Source of the DNA: Takakia lepidozioides
Taxonomy: Eukaryota; Streptophyta; Takakiopsida; Takakiales; Takakiaceae
Direction of reading: 5' to 3'
Assembly: GCA_030704615.1 (NCBI GenBank)
Contig: CM060731.1
Span: forward strand, 52,700,001-52,764,000
Length of the DNA: 64,000 nt
Shown here: piece by piece, positions 31,334 through 42,088 of the stretch
Layout: the number at the start of each line of letters is the position of its first letter
Position numbering within the stretch: the first letter of the stretch is position 1
The notes under the pieces: model-generated
Told to the model about the DNA's origin: nothing
The model's database searches: none
What the model saw: the letters and a program-made list of their open reading frames with translations, nothing else
Program-made: the position numbers and the translations under genes

Positions 31334-31364
31334 AGTCTGCCACAATCGCCCCCCTAGTTGGTGG
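31334..31364 (-). other. Possible polypurine tract and LTR start of the integrase-PHD fragment
   Basis: On the minus strand CAACTAGGGGGGCGAT is followed by TGTGGCAGACTACTTTATTG, shortly after the PHD coding end. A purine run followed by TG fits a 3' LTR start. Without a second LTR copy this stays tentative. Confidence 0.3.
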
Positions 31365-31604
31365 ATAGGTCCCTCTAACTCCAGATAGCTACAAGATGTA
31401 ATAGCCACAACCGTACTAAGTCCTCTATCACTGTCCCTATTGTACTCAAACTCTATAGACCAATAGGCCGGGTACAAGAGTAGCCCCATCGTTAGTCGCC
31501 GTCTTGCAATCTGTGAACTTGAGCCAGGATCTCGTGTGTTCAAGGTCTCCTAGTAGCTTGGCCTTGCATTTCTTGTTAGCCTTCCATGGTTGTATCCACT
31601 CCCA

Positions 31605-32877
31605 CTATCCAATGCAATGCGGACATAACCAATCCCCATTAGGAACCATCTCAAGAGGTGGAGTCAAACATCCCATATGCCAACCTCTAGAGCATTTGAT
31701 CACACACCAGCATGGTGGCTGCCCCTTTAGCAGACCCACACAACATGCACCTCAAACTTGCAGGTACCACTACCAAGTTTGGGTCAACCCTTCCATCAAC
31801 ATTTGGAAGGTGACATGGCGTGCAATTACGCACATGGTCCTTCCAAATCATGCCATCCCGACCCTCCAAGATCAGGAATCCTGAGGGCAACACCTCTCGA
31901 ACCCTCAAAATAGTACGTCCTGCAGTCACATCCAAGGTCGTAGGAGCAGTCTGTTGCAGATAAACATAGTCACCAGGGTCAAATTTCCGAATCTCAGGAC
32001 GATAGCCCCCACCACGTATGGTAGCATACCTCAACGTATCACGATGTTGTGCAATGGCAAGATTCTCGAAAGCCATGGGCATGACTTTGTTGAACAACTC
32101 TGCACGCTGATCACATGCACGTGCCCACACGTCCGGATCATCAAGGTTAAGAACTGTAGCAGCTTCTTTACGAATGGATGTAGGCAAATCCGGCTCTCCG
32201 CCAAAGAGAAGAAAGTATGGTGAGAAGGAGGCAAGTGATGCTTGCTTGCTGAACCTGTAGCCCATGGCTAACCAGGGTAACTGAAGGTCCCAATCTCCTA
32301 GGTGTCCCTTCTGCAAGCCATACTTGTGCAAACCCCTCTTTACTGTCTGAACAACCCTCTCTGCCAAGCCATCAGCCTCAGGATGATCCTGAGAAGTGGT
32401 GCGGTGGTCTACCAAGGCCTTGTCACACAAAGCGTGAAACTCCCCCAAGAACTCTCTCCCTTGGTCCGTGAGTACCTCAGCTGGAGCACCAAATCGGCTA
32501 AGTACACAATCCAAGAATGCATACGCAGCTCCCTCACTAGCGTTATTAGGCAATGGAACCAATTCGATCCACTTGGAAAAGTGCTCCACCATCACCAACA
32601 CGTATTTGTTGTGGCGCATGGTCAATGGCAACGGCCCTGCGAAGTCAAGACTCCACCTGTAGCCCAATCCCATGATCGGAAGAGGGTGCAATTGTGGTGT
32701 AGGGGCGTTGAATGAAGCACGCACCCTGTCACACACCATGCACCTAGCCACAAATTGTTGCACCTCTGTGTGCATACCACACCACCAATACTGCCCCTGC
32801 AGTAGACTATGAGTGCGTCGCACCCAATACATACCTATGATGTGGACCAAAATGACCACCTTATGTCCAGATTTCAA
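31605..32877 (-). pseudogene. Ty3/gypsy integrase with C-terminal PHD finger (fragment)
   Basis: The minus strand has an integrase zinc domain (CMVCDRVRASFN), the core with Asp in SLDFAGPLPL, LTDQGREFLGEF and Glu in EADGLAERVVQT, and a C-terminal domain (FDPGDYVYLQQ). It continues as LRCMLCGSAKGAATMLVCDQ, a frameshift, then GWHMGCLTPP and NGDWLCPHC. Joined, these give a PHD-type Cys4-His-Cys3 spacing. A single extra A in CAAATGCTCT near 31,692 breaks the finger. PHD fingers read histone tails, so this may guide integration to marked chromatin, as chromodomains do. It probably belongs to the methyltransferase family, whose other two copies lack integrase in this window. The N-terminal edge at 32,880 is a breakpoint. 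Confidence 0.8.
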
Positions 32878-32947
32878 TGGAATTCACCAATGCCCCAACT
32901 CCTCATGGGCATGCCGCACTAACCATGCCCGCTGGGTTGGGTGAGCT

Positions 32948-33220
32948 ATGGCGTCTACAGTTTCCTCAAGCATTATGGCCTCTGCTTCTTCGTTGGTGGA
33001 AACTCGTGTGGCTGCGCCGTCTCACCATGCCGCTGTCTCTGTCAAGATGGCTCCTGTGAGGTGCCAAGCAAAAACAGACGCTGAAGTTTTGCAGCGACGG
33101 GCTATGATGGCTGCCGCCGTGGCCCCTGTGTTGACATTGGCTTCACCTGCTTTAGCCTTGGAAAGCTATTATGAAGGTTTGAAGAAGGAGTCAAAGGAAT
33201 TCTTAGGGAACCTGCAGTGA
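32948..33220 (+). CDS. Plastid/thylakoid-lumen targeted protein fragment
   Basis: 90 codons. The first ~45 residues look like a chloroplast transit peptide (MASTVSSSIMASASSLVETR, Ser/Ala-rich). After QAKTDAEVLQ comes RRAMMAAAVAPVLTLASPALA, stated here as RRAMMAAAV and LTLASPALA: a twin-Arg, hydrophobic, AxA lumenal signal. Only about 20 residues of mature protein (LESYYEGLKKESKEFLGNLQ) remain before the stop, so it is either a very small lumenal subunit or, more likely, a truncated gene next to rearranged retroelement DNA. I cannot name the protein. Confidence 0.5.
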   Translation: MASTVSSSIMASASSLVETRVAAPSHHAAVSVKMAPVRCQAKTDAEVLQRRAMMAAAVAPVLTLASPALALESYYEGLKKESKEFLGNLQ

Positions 33221-33527
33221 ATCGCAAAAAAACGTGGGAACAGGGAACCAAAGGAAACCAATTGAAAATAGTTTTTCCTTGTATTTGTTTCTATTTAAGG
33301 TCATATATTATATTTCTTTGGCCATATCTTTGTCATATGAGCTCCGTTTGACACAGTTTTTGAGGGGATAGCTGTAGAAAGGGGAAATCTACCTATCTAG
33401 AATTGTGGACTCTGCTAAAAATCTATGGAATTTTTTGAGTGTGAGTGTGCCATGAAAGATCCACAATTCTGTTTCTAGAACCTATTGTGGTCTATATGAG
33501 AGACAAATCTGTGGATGTCCTCCTTGT

Positions 33528-34277
33528 ATGGCTGGGGGAAATGAGGACGTAATTGAAGGGCAGGTCTCTTCTCTTAGCCTGTGCACACAAGGGGACAAGA
33601 TTTATGTTTCCCAAGGGGCTCAGACGGATTTGAGTGGAGAGCAGTTAGACGAGTTGATTGCATACTGGGAGTCAGGCATTAGCAATAGACAACAAATTGA
33701 TGTAATTGGCGTTGAGGGCCTCAATATTGCCTTGGACAGTCAGAACTCTGTTGGAGCAAGCAGTTCTGTAGCTGTAGGTGAAATACCAAAGTGGGTGGAA
33801 GCTAGGCTTGGAACACAGCCAAAGATAGCCCCGGGGACCAAGGTGTTCAGCCACAAGGCCGTGGTGTACTGGAGCAGAGGAGCAGGAGCTACACAAGTTT
33901 TTACAATCAAACATGGTTGCAGCCGGACACGCTGTGCACAAGGCAACCACGAGCGGGGGTTCATCAGCAATGACAAGTTTGTTTTGCTTGAAGGAGATGC
34001 AGTCATTCGCAATGAGGACACTCGCAACCGTCTCAAAGCTTTCAAGTTGAGAGACTGTCAGACCCTACCTTTATTTTCTTTAGTATTCAGTGAGCGGGAG
34101 ATAGGGAAGTATTGCTTTGTCTCTACCTGGCAGAAAGAGGAGAAGAGTTGGTTAGAGCGAGCTACTGTAGCATGGGATAAGGTTAGTAACAGGTTTCTGG
34201 ACATAGATATACCTCCTACACCTTACTATCATGCAGAGCGAGGCACTTTGAGAGAAGTCTGGCAGTTGATAGCATAG
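33528..34277 (+). CDS. ORF249, uncharacterised protein upstream of gag (copy 2)
   Basis: 249 codons with the same start (MAGGNED) and end (EVWQLIA) as copy 1, and no stops or indels. About 30 substitutions against copy 1, many of them conservative (V/I, R/K). It is the only full-length ORF left in this copy. No known domain seen. Confidence 0.72.
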   Translation: MAGGNEDVIEGQVSSLSLCTQGDKIYVSQGAQTDLSGEQLDELIAYWESGISNRQQIDVIGVEGLNIALDSQNSVGASSSVAVGEIPKWVEARLGTQPKIAPGTKVFSHKAVVYWSRGAGATQVFTIKHGCSRTRCAQGNHERGFISNDKFVLLEGDAVIRNEDTRNRLKAFKLRDCQTLPLFSLVFSEREIGKYCFVSTWQKEEKSWLERATVAWDKVSNRFLDIDIPPTPYYHAERGTLREVWQLIA

Positions 34278-34584
34278 ATCAGGATTAGATCTTGCTTGGT
34301 CGGGCCTCTATTCTCCATCTTTTTACTATTTTTCATTACTTTGTACTTGTAGTTGCCAAAGCCTCTCTTGGTGGAGGCCAGTCAGTCCGGGGTTTTGGGC
34401 TGGAATGTTTTGCAGGATCAGCACTACAGACAGATTTTGGTGTGGGGGTGTTGATGTTTTGATTTCTTGTGTTTGGATCCCCCCCAACGCCTGCATCCTT
34501 GACTGTGCGCCATGTTGGTTTTGTGTGGGCGCTTGCTTTCATAGGGATTAGGCCGGATTTGATCACCGGTCAATCCTAGAGTAT

Positions 34585-34616
34585 CACTAGAAGAGAAACC
34601 GGCTTTTTCCACGGCT
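34585..34616 (+). repeat. Left terminal inverted repeat of CACTA-like element
   Basis: Begins CACTAGAAGAGAAACCGGCT and matches the reverse complement of the right end apart from two positions. Confidence 0.92.
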
Positions 34617-35470
34617 CTGCCATCTCACACCTGGCATATTCCACGGCTTTTATCACGGGTCTGTAGAGTGAGCCAAGGTGTGGGTCAAAATATGCCCTAA
34701 CTGTGGGGTGTCTCACATGTGATCCACACCCGAGGCAAGAACGGTGTGAAAATAGCCATGAGCGTGGCGGGAGTTGGCTTAGTTTACATGGCATGTTACA
34801 CACATGTGTGCAATGGGACCATAGAATTTCCACATTGTGGTGTATGGGGAGTTTGAGAATGATGCCCTTGGAAAATGATCATGAGTTTCATGTTCATGTT
34901 TAGAAATCTGCACGATGGGCTACTAGCAAGCGAATAATCACCCCCTGCTACACCCCATTTTCAATCTCTACATTGTGAAGTCTATAATGCCCTTTGTGAA
35001 ATGAGCATGGGGATCATATTCAAAGGTGGCCCTGTTCCGTTGCAACCTATGACACAACTAGGACAAACAAGCATAGGCATGATTTACATTTTTTGCCACA
35101 AATCACTTGCATCATCCTTACGTTGAACTCCTTGTTTATGTGACATGCTTGGACTTTGTCATCTCACACATCAAAGAAAAAACCAGAATATTTCGAAAAA
35201 AATATATAGAATTTTAACAAGAGACCAAAAAGGAAACCCAGGTCTAGGTGGGTAGCATGGTGAGTTTCTATACAAGGTGATTTATTTTAAATTGTAAGTG
35301 GTTTCAACAACTTCATTAGCAACTCCACAATTATATTTTAAATTCATGTAAATTGAAATATATAAATCAGTATTAGATAGAAATAGTTGTTTTAACTACT
35401 CATTTCATGATTATGAACCTTACCCAATAAATAAATTAACCAGGGCCTTTGTACCTTGTTATATATATAC

Positions 35471-35563
35471 GTTTTGCACCCTAACATATATATATAGCTA
35501 AAAATACCTTCACATAATTACATGGACCATATAATTATTTTATATAATGTTAGGGTGCAAAAC
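35471..35563. repeat. Small foldback (93 bp)
   Basis: GTTTTGCACCCTAACAT at the left end is the exact inverse of the right end; the centre is AT-rich. It could be a tiny MITE or a hairpin inside the CACTA-like element. Confidence 0.6.
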
Positions 35564-35687
35564 ATTCAAAAACTTCAAAAGTTGGCTCGAATTTAGGGCT
35601 GCTAGGTCGCGATGTGCAGGGCTGGGACTTAGCGTTTTTTGGGGTCCGGTCTTTCTTAGTGCCAAGCATCATGATAGCAGGAACTCG

Positions 35688-36255
35688 AGGCCAATGTAGT
35701 GAGGGCACATTCTTCTTCGACCTATTTCAGCATGTTTTGCCCTCTCATCAGACTCGGCCCTGAATTTGCAGCACGGAGCAGAGTTGGCATGAGTTTTACC
35801 CTTCACGATGGTGGGACAACAGCCATGAGTTTTCCAAGGATGCAAAGGGTGTGTTCGACGAAATGGCTGCCAAGATGTCGTGTCGTGGAATGCAATGATG
35901 GTACGAAGGCTTTGGAGACATATGAGGAAATTATGCCAGACAGGTTGAACCCTAACGCATGATGTGTTTCAATCTCTGCCCGCTCAACTGCACCGTGGTG
36001 GTTCTCATTGACCAATCCGACATTGCCAGACTACAGACACAAGCAGCAGACACAAGAGGTCCTCTTGGGTTCATGGTCAGTCAAATCCTCCATGGGTCAT
36101 GACACAAGGTCGAGGACAATGTGGTGAGGGCACTTTCTTCTTCGACCTATTTCAGCCTGTTTTGCCCTCTCATCAGACTCGGCCCTGAATTTGCAGCACA
36201 GAGCAGAGCTGGCATGAGTTTCTTCACGATGGTGGGACAATCGCAATCGCAAGGT
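35688..36255 (+). repeat. Direct repeat pair of ~140 bp inside the CACTA-like element
   Basis: 35,688-35,830 and 36,111-36,255 share about 140 bp including TTCTTCGACCTATTTCAGC and TGTTTTGCCCTCTCATCAGA. Each is followed by a PPR-like fragment, so a block containing captured gene sequence was duplicated. Confidence 0.8.
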
Positions 36256-36620
36256 GTGGCTTTTTCTTAATGTAGGATGTAAAGAAGTTTGTCCATCCTA
36301 CAAATGTGGGCTTTTGGCTCCTGTTAGTACCATGCTGTACCCGATGTCATTCTGAACACTGCCCTGGTGGACTGCATTTATGCCAAATATGGTGCATCAA
36401 AGATGCAAAGGAAGTGTTCGACAATATGGCTGAACGAGATGTGGTGTCGTGGAGTGCGATGATTGCAAGATATGCACAGCAAGGGCGCGGATGGAGGCTT
36501 TGGAGACCTATGAGCAATGATGCGGGAAAGGGTGATTCCCTATGGAAAAATAGACAGAGCTGTAATGATAGAGTGAGGCATGAAGCAAGCTTTGGATGTG
36601 TCTATGAGCGTAGGTACTAA
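35838..36620 (+). pseudogene. Captured pentatricopeptide-repeat (PPR) fragments, two
   Basis: At about 36,385-36,480 the plus strand reads DAKEVFDNMAERDVVSWSAM, typical of a PLS-class PPR motif. A second fragment at 35,838-35,900 (DAKGVFDEMAAKM, then a frameshift to VVSWNAMM) is a degraded relative. PPR proteins bind organelle RNA. Both pieces are too short and broken to work. Confidence 0.75.
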
Positions 36621-37333
36621 AAGGTAGTAGGAACTGGGAATATGTCTACATTACAGAGCGTAACTTTATAGGCAAGAGAAAATGGTCACAAGCTTGTAAG
36701 ATGAGTGCTTCAATCTGTTCTTATACAAGGTTCTCCTCAGTTTCTGACAGTCTGTTCGTTGGCTTTCTGGTTGCAGGGAACCCTTGGGTGTTGATTTCGT
36801 GCTCCACGTCAGCACAATGGCCAAGGTCGGCTTTGTTCATGATGGCCTTCCGGGGCTTTTGGTGGTGGATGGAGAGGACCTGACCAAGGGCTATGTTGTG
36901 GCAGTACCACCAACTCAGTCATAGATTTTCAAGCCTGTCTGCAGCTTGTGGATTCCAAGCCCATTATGCTCTACAATCGAATCCCAGAACCAAATTTGTC
37001 AAGGACAAATTCAAGCGTTGCTTTCAGATCTTGCGGCAGCATTGCGTGGGCAAGGACATATCTGTTTTTAGTCAACCCTACGAGCCAATGAGGAGCATCG
37101 AGCTGTGCCACTATCTCCAAGTTGTTATGGGCCAGGCCAACCTCGGCGACATTAGCCAGATCTTTGAACGGTATCACACTAACTCTTAGGAAAGAACGCC
37201 ACAAATCTGGGTTTACATTCTCATTGATCAACCCTCTCAAACACCTTTTGGTGGCCATAATCTGATCATCTCAAAGACAACATGTGAACACAAGGGTTGC
37301 AAGCGGCTTGAATCCCTGACGAATGCTGCCAAA

Positions 37334-38311
37334 TTGTTGGAAAAGGCTGGGTGTCATCAGGAGGCAGTCTTAAAATTGCTTCAGGCTCTGTGGTTGATGA
37401 TGCTATGGGGCAATGGCAACACGGAATGGCATCTTAGGCCTTCTAATGAGGCATTTGGGGTGATGCAGGAAACTGAATCCCTGATACAAAGAGAAGGGAT
37501 CAGCATTGATGTCGTATTATTGCATGAACTCCAACTTCTGCAATCAGTGAGATCTGGCACATTCCATGTAGACAAGGAGAACTGGGAAAAGGCAAAGACA
37601 CCAAAACCATTCAGGCTTAGGCTGATCTCATGCCATCAGGCTGCCCCATATGCTAGCCAGATTTCTAGACCAGTGGAGGCACAACGCAACGCACAAGCTC
37701 TCACTTATCAGGGTTTCAAATTAACTAAGTTGTGTCATGGTCTCTTTGAGGAGGTTGTTTCTCCATGCGCCACTGCATGTATTGGGTGTTTGAAGATGTG
37801 TGCAGGTTATGGCCAATCTGTTGCTCTGTCAAATTTCACCCACGCGTTGGCTGGTAGTTTTTCCCTCAACTCCGAGTTTGACAAACTAAGCACCCCGGGG
37901 TATGGAAGCATTGGCGAGTGGGCTGCCATTCTTTTCCCTGCCACTAAGGCTGATCGACTGGGGTTGAGTATATATGGTGGGTGGGCTTTGACGTTGCTTG
38001 GGACTCTCAACTTCACAGATTCAGGTTGCCCAACCTCTGTACCTGGTCTCTTTCTTCGGATGGTGTCTGGTACTGTGACCTCTTTACTTCACCTTCTGTT
38101 TATGATGTATACTCAATGGCACATGCCCCTGTTCTTGGATCAACAGTATACTTCTGATCATTTTACTCTCATGCACATGCCCGCTTTCCAAATGTACATG
38201 CCACACTCCCCCCTCTATTTGATAAAAATCCAAGGATATCTGTACATGCTCTTTATGTTGTCTTGTTCTATGATTTCGTTATCTCACTTCCATCCTATGA
38301 TATGTATTTAG
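37334..38311 (+). CDS. Hypothetical ORF of 325 codons inside the CACTA-like element
   Basis: Starts MLEKAGCHQEAVLKLLQALW. The first ~120 residues look like coding sequence (helical, CHQEAVLKLLQAL, MQETESLIQREG); later parts look random. Upstream, coding-like pieces in other frames (VDFVLHVSTMAKVGFVHDG near 36,800) suggest another captured host gene with introns or lesions. I recognise no family. Likely a captured fragment, not a working gene. Confidence 0.3.
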   Translation: MLEKAGCHQEAVLKLLQALWLMMLWGNGNTEWHLRPSNEAFGVMQETESLIQREGISIDVVLLHELQLLQSVRSGTFHVDKENWEKAKTPKPFRLRLISCHQAAPYASQISRPVEAQRNAQALTYQGFKLTKLCHGLFEEVVSPCATACIGCLKMCAGYGQSVALSNFTHALAGSFSLNSEFDKLSTPGYGSIGEWAAILFPATKADRLGLSIYGGWALTLLGTLNFTDSGCPTSVPGLFLRMVSGTVTSLLHLLFMMYTQWHMPLFLDQQYTSDHFTLMHMPAFQMYMPHSPLYLIKIQGYLYMLFMLSCSMISLSHFHPMICI

Positions 38312-39240
38312 ATATACATGCCCCGGTTCTTGGATCAACACTTTATTTTTACATACTTATCTGAAGTCTACTTACCAAATGGTGCATGTTATCAATTGCT
38401 GTACCAGTAATTACTATAACCATGCTGACAACGTTCTATGTCTCCAACCTATGCACCCTAAGGCACATGCGCCTGCCACACCATACAGGAACTCGGACTT
38501 ATGATTATGAGCACTAACAATATATGTACATTTCCGTTATGCTTAAGACAACAGGTTGCTGCTCACCATCTCAAAACATCCACAACAATGACAGACCAAG
38601 GACTCTCACATTATGAAAACACCAGAATGCAGGTCAGGTTACATGCCCTATACCCTCCCCACTTCGTCTCAAGTGATATCCAACTACAAGCGACCATGGT
38701 GAAGCAGCTCATTGAATTTCCCAGGTACCATTCCCCCTCTATGAACTTGTGTTCTTTTCAATGCCATGTCATTTCACTCTGTTTTCCCCTCTTATGCGAG
38801 GTCGAAAGGTTTTTGGCCTGGGGCCAAATGTATTTGCCCTGGGGTGAAGATGGAAGAATGCCACCTATCTTCCATAGGTAAGTCGAGCAGCCCTTCTCTC
38901 TCTCTCTCTCTCTCTTTTGTGAGACTTCAACTTGTTGCTCTTTTCCTTTTGTACTCTCTCTCTCCAGCAAACAGTGGAACCAATTGAATGGGCTAAAGTG
39001 TCACGGGTCATAAAAACCTTAGATTCCGAACATGAGCAAAATGCTAATATGAGCATATTTCCAATCCATTGCAAAGAGAGGCCTGACTTCAGGAACTGAT
39101 GGATCAATTGCTGTCACCACTCGTCCAAAATTTGCTGAAAGGGGCCTTTTAATTTAATGGACAATGAATAACCACTCAGGTTACTTAGCTAGGTACCCTA
39201 AATTTTCATGTTTCAAGAATTCTGCAAGTTAGCTGGTTGA
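38312..39240. other. No gene seen; CT-microsatellite
   Basis: Non-coding interior of the CACTA-like element with a short CT run near 38,896-38,915 and many ACATGCC words. Confidence 0.4.
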
Positions 39241-39249
39241 GTGAACCTT

Positions 39250-39830
39250 TGATAGTTTGGAGTGACTTTGACATGATGCTGCCAAAGTGACAACAGGAAA
39301 GTATCCAGAAATAGGTAACAGAGAGGAGAAGCTGTGGAATGAATACTTTTCTAACCCCAGTCAATGGTGGGACAACCGTGTTGGAAGGTAAATGCCTTTG
39401 GATTACAGACTGGTTAATGTAATTGAGAATAGGAACTGGTGTGATAAGTTGAGTTGGGTACTTGCTGGAACAAATCTAGGCTACCATTGTCAGCTGCTAA
39501 CAGTAATGCAAGGATGTATGGATGATCTGTGCAGAGGCATGGATAGTTGAAGGAGCAGGGATAGAGTGTCATCCAAGAGGGCCGGATTTCAAGCTCCAGA
39601 TTACTTATGATTCCCTGTGGAAGGATAGCTACAAGAAACCTGCATGGGTAGATGGTACATAGTTTGGAGTGATTTTGACATGATACTGCCAAAGTCACAA
39701 TAGGAAAGTATCCAGAAACATGTAACAGAGATGAGAAGAAGCTGTGGAATGAATGCTTTTCTGACCCCAGTCAAGGGTGGGACAACCGAGGGAAAAAGGT
39801 GAATGCCTATTAGATTACAGAGAGTAGGAG
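39250..39830 (+). pseudogene. Captured fragments resembling organellar ssDNA-binding (OSB) PDF motifs
   Basis: Two ~130-bp direct repeats (39,250-39,378 and 39,658-39,791) encode KLWNEYFSNPSQWWDNR-like peptides. Between them the frame reads GPDFKLQITYDSLWKDS. The W-x-D-x-R and PDFK...LW pattern is like the PDF motifs of plant OSB proteins, which bind organelle DNA. It is short and stop-interrupted. Confidence 0.45.
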
Positions 39831-40410
39831 ACGCAACTCAGCATAGACACTAAGACAAACTCTCCTTCCATGCAAAGGGTGTGTTTTGGTATCTGAGCGA
39901 ATAAATATAGTTTTTAAAAACATAATTTCAATATTTTGTTATTTAATAATGTTCTCATCAAGGCCACTGTCCATTTTCCCTATAATAATAATAATAATAA
40001 CAATAAATTAAATCCATTAATATTCAAACTTAATATTGGAAATCCATTAATAATTAATTAATGCGTACCACCACACAGAAACGAACACGTGTTGCATAGT
40101 GACTTGTCGAAGGTGTGAAATATGACACGTGTCGCATAGTGGCTTGTTCAAGGTGTGAAATCCGTTGTGAAACATGCCACACTGGCCTTTTTCACACTCT
40201 GTCATGTCAGCTATGCCATCGGCCATGTCAGCGGCCATGTCACCATGCAACCCGTGAAAAAAGTCTCCCGTGGAAAAAGCCACCCGTGGACTTTTCCACA
40301 GGGCCACCCGAGAGCCAGACCGTCCACGGGGTGTCCGAAAGCACTAGTCGTTTCTTACACCCACGGCAGGTGTGGACTGCGGCTGATTCCACAGCAAAAA
40401 ATGTGGAAAA

Positions 40411-40442
40411 AGCTGTGGAAAAAGCCGGCTTCTCTTCTAGTG
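40411..40442 (-). repeat. Right terminal inverted repeat of CACTA-like element
   Basis: Ends CTTCTCTTCTAGTG. Followed by TAT and the resumed retroelement leader. Confidence 0.92.
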
Positions 40443-40445
40443 TAT

Positions 40446-40662
40446 GATGTCGGTGGTGAGGCTGGAGTGATGACCAGCAAGACCACCAGTGTTTCTTCTA
40501 TGTTGAGGCTGGGTTGATGACCAGCCAACCATAGGAGTTCTTGCGGTGGATGCAGGTGCAGGTGCCCTTAGCCACTGGGATATGACCATTAATCCGCAAC
40601 AGGTGCTCACCCGTGTCACTATTAGAATTAGTACTAGAGCCTTATAGTGTCACGTAGGGGAG
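40446..40662 (+). other. Retroelement leader resumed after the CACTA-like insertion
   Basis: Aligns to 5160-5400 of copy 1 in reverse orientation. It contains fewer 47-bp units than copy 1. No gene. Confidence 0.75.
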
Positions 40663-42076
40663 GTGCGGGTTGTGAGTGTCATCACGGAGTTACCCAAGGG
40701 TTTTGAGGGGAGTACGGCTACAGGCAGTAGTAGTGAGAGTGGGTTCACCGGACGAGGTGTTCGTTTCAGACCACTTTCACCTCCATCCTCAACTAGTGCA
40801 GAGTCAGACACAGACTCGGAGGCTTCATCAACAGGTGTGCAGTTTCATTCGCCATTGTTGTGGGACGACATGGAGGAGATGTATGGAGCTACCAGAGGCC
40901 TCGTAGGTACTCTAGAGCTGTGGGCACAATCGAGCTGGATGACTTTATCCATGAGTTCGACAGCTGGTGTGATTTGCAGCAGATGCGCAATCCACAGCTG
41001 TTCACCCCATTCATGGCGTGAAGGGACTGTTCCAGCATTTGGAAGGCCCGCCTATGGACGATTACCACGAGTTCAGGCAAGGACATGAAGCGGAGATTGA
41101 GGAGTGGAGGATGTATTGGTCACCTGACTACGTCTCCATTACTCGAAGCACGATGCAACCAGTAGCTGCATCAGCACCAATATCTCCCACTGCAAGCACT
41201 AATAATGGAACAAGTAGTGCCGGTACTTCTGCAGGTGGTACCAGTTCAAAAGGTGCTACTACTCCTCCTGCCACGACTACAACACATGTGCCTAGATTCA
41301 ACCCGGTGGTGGAGTTCTTCCAGGAGTTGCGGACGAACTACCAAGGCGTACGGACAGAGAAGCTGCGAAGTTTGCAAGACTTCCAGCGCAAATCCAGTGA
41401 GAGCTTGCGAGAGCACTCGTATGAGGCGCTTGATAAGTGTGACCCAAGGGGTTACTGAAGCTCAGGCAGTCCAGTTTTGGTATGGAATTTTGGACAAGGA
41501 GCTCATGAGAAGGGTGTGGGATGCAACCCTGTTACAAGCGGCCCAACCCACATTAGCAGATGTGTTTCTGCTGGCTGAGCGGATTGAGCTCAAAATGGTG
41601 GAGGAGCGAGTTATTACCATTGGATTTGGCAAGGACATGCCTGCACAAGGCGCAGCTGCCAGCCAATAAGTACAAGGGACTGCCCAACAGCGTGGTCAGG
41701 GGGGCAAGGTTGCCTAACCCAAATTCCATGGAGCCAGTGTTATGACTTGCACCCTGAATTGCGGCAAGGCCATTTCCAAGGGAACTATGGTGCCCGAGGG
41801 TGAGGTGGAGCACCTCAGAGAGGACGAGGTGGTCAAGCACGAGGTGTGGGACGAGGGCAAGCACAGTATGGCCAAGGACGTGGAGGTCAGGGCGTTGACC
41901 AAGGCATGGCCAATCGGTTTCAGCAACTAGAGCAAAGGCTTGTTGCCATGGCCACAACTCAGGTGGTACCAGCTCCAAGACCTGAGGATCCACCTCCTGT
42001 TCCTCCTCAGCAGCGTCATCTTGACGGAGAAGACATGGGAGGCATGGGATTTATGTGCGGGGCAGCACTTGAATGA
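40663..42076 (+). pseudogene. Gag of methyltransferase retroelement, copy 2 (frameshifted)
   Basis: Pieces of gag in several frames: SVITELPKGFEGSTATG at the start, FNPVVEFFQELRTNYQGVRT near 41,300, and AQPTLADVFLLAERIEL near 41,550. The zinc-knuckle region is largely deleted (a jump near 41,720). The tail (41,846-42,076) reads through MANRFQQLEQRL into the protease frame without a stop, showing the ancestral gag-protease fusion. A small insertion at about 42,070 then gives a TGA. Confidence 0.82.
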
Positions 42077-42088
42077 CCACTTATACAG

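Larger units (their letters stand above)
34585..40442. mobile_element. CACTA-type DNA transposon, non-autonomous, carrying captured gene fragments
   Basis: 5858 bp with near-perfect terminal inverted repeats beginning CACTAGAAGAGAA, at least 31 bp with two mismatches (34,585-34,616 and 40,411-40,442). It is flanked by a 3-bp duplication TAT (34,582-34,584 and 40,443-40,445). Copy 1 of the retroelement shows the empty site with a single TAT. CACTA ends plus a 3-bp TSD define the En/Spm group. Subterminal regions repeat TTTTCCAC(A/G)GC motifs. No transposase is encoded. Inside are fragments of PPR and probable OSB-type genes and repeated blocks. Confidence 0.92.

Noticed and set aside
31334-31364. 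Full 3' LTR of the integrase-PHD fragment
   Set aside because: Only a purine run and a TG start are seen. No matching second LTR exists in the window, so it is listed only as a weak feature.
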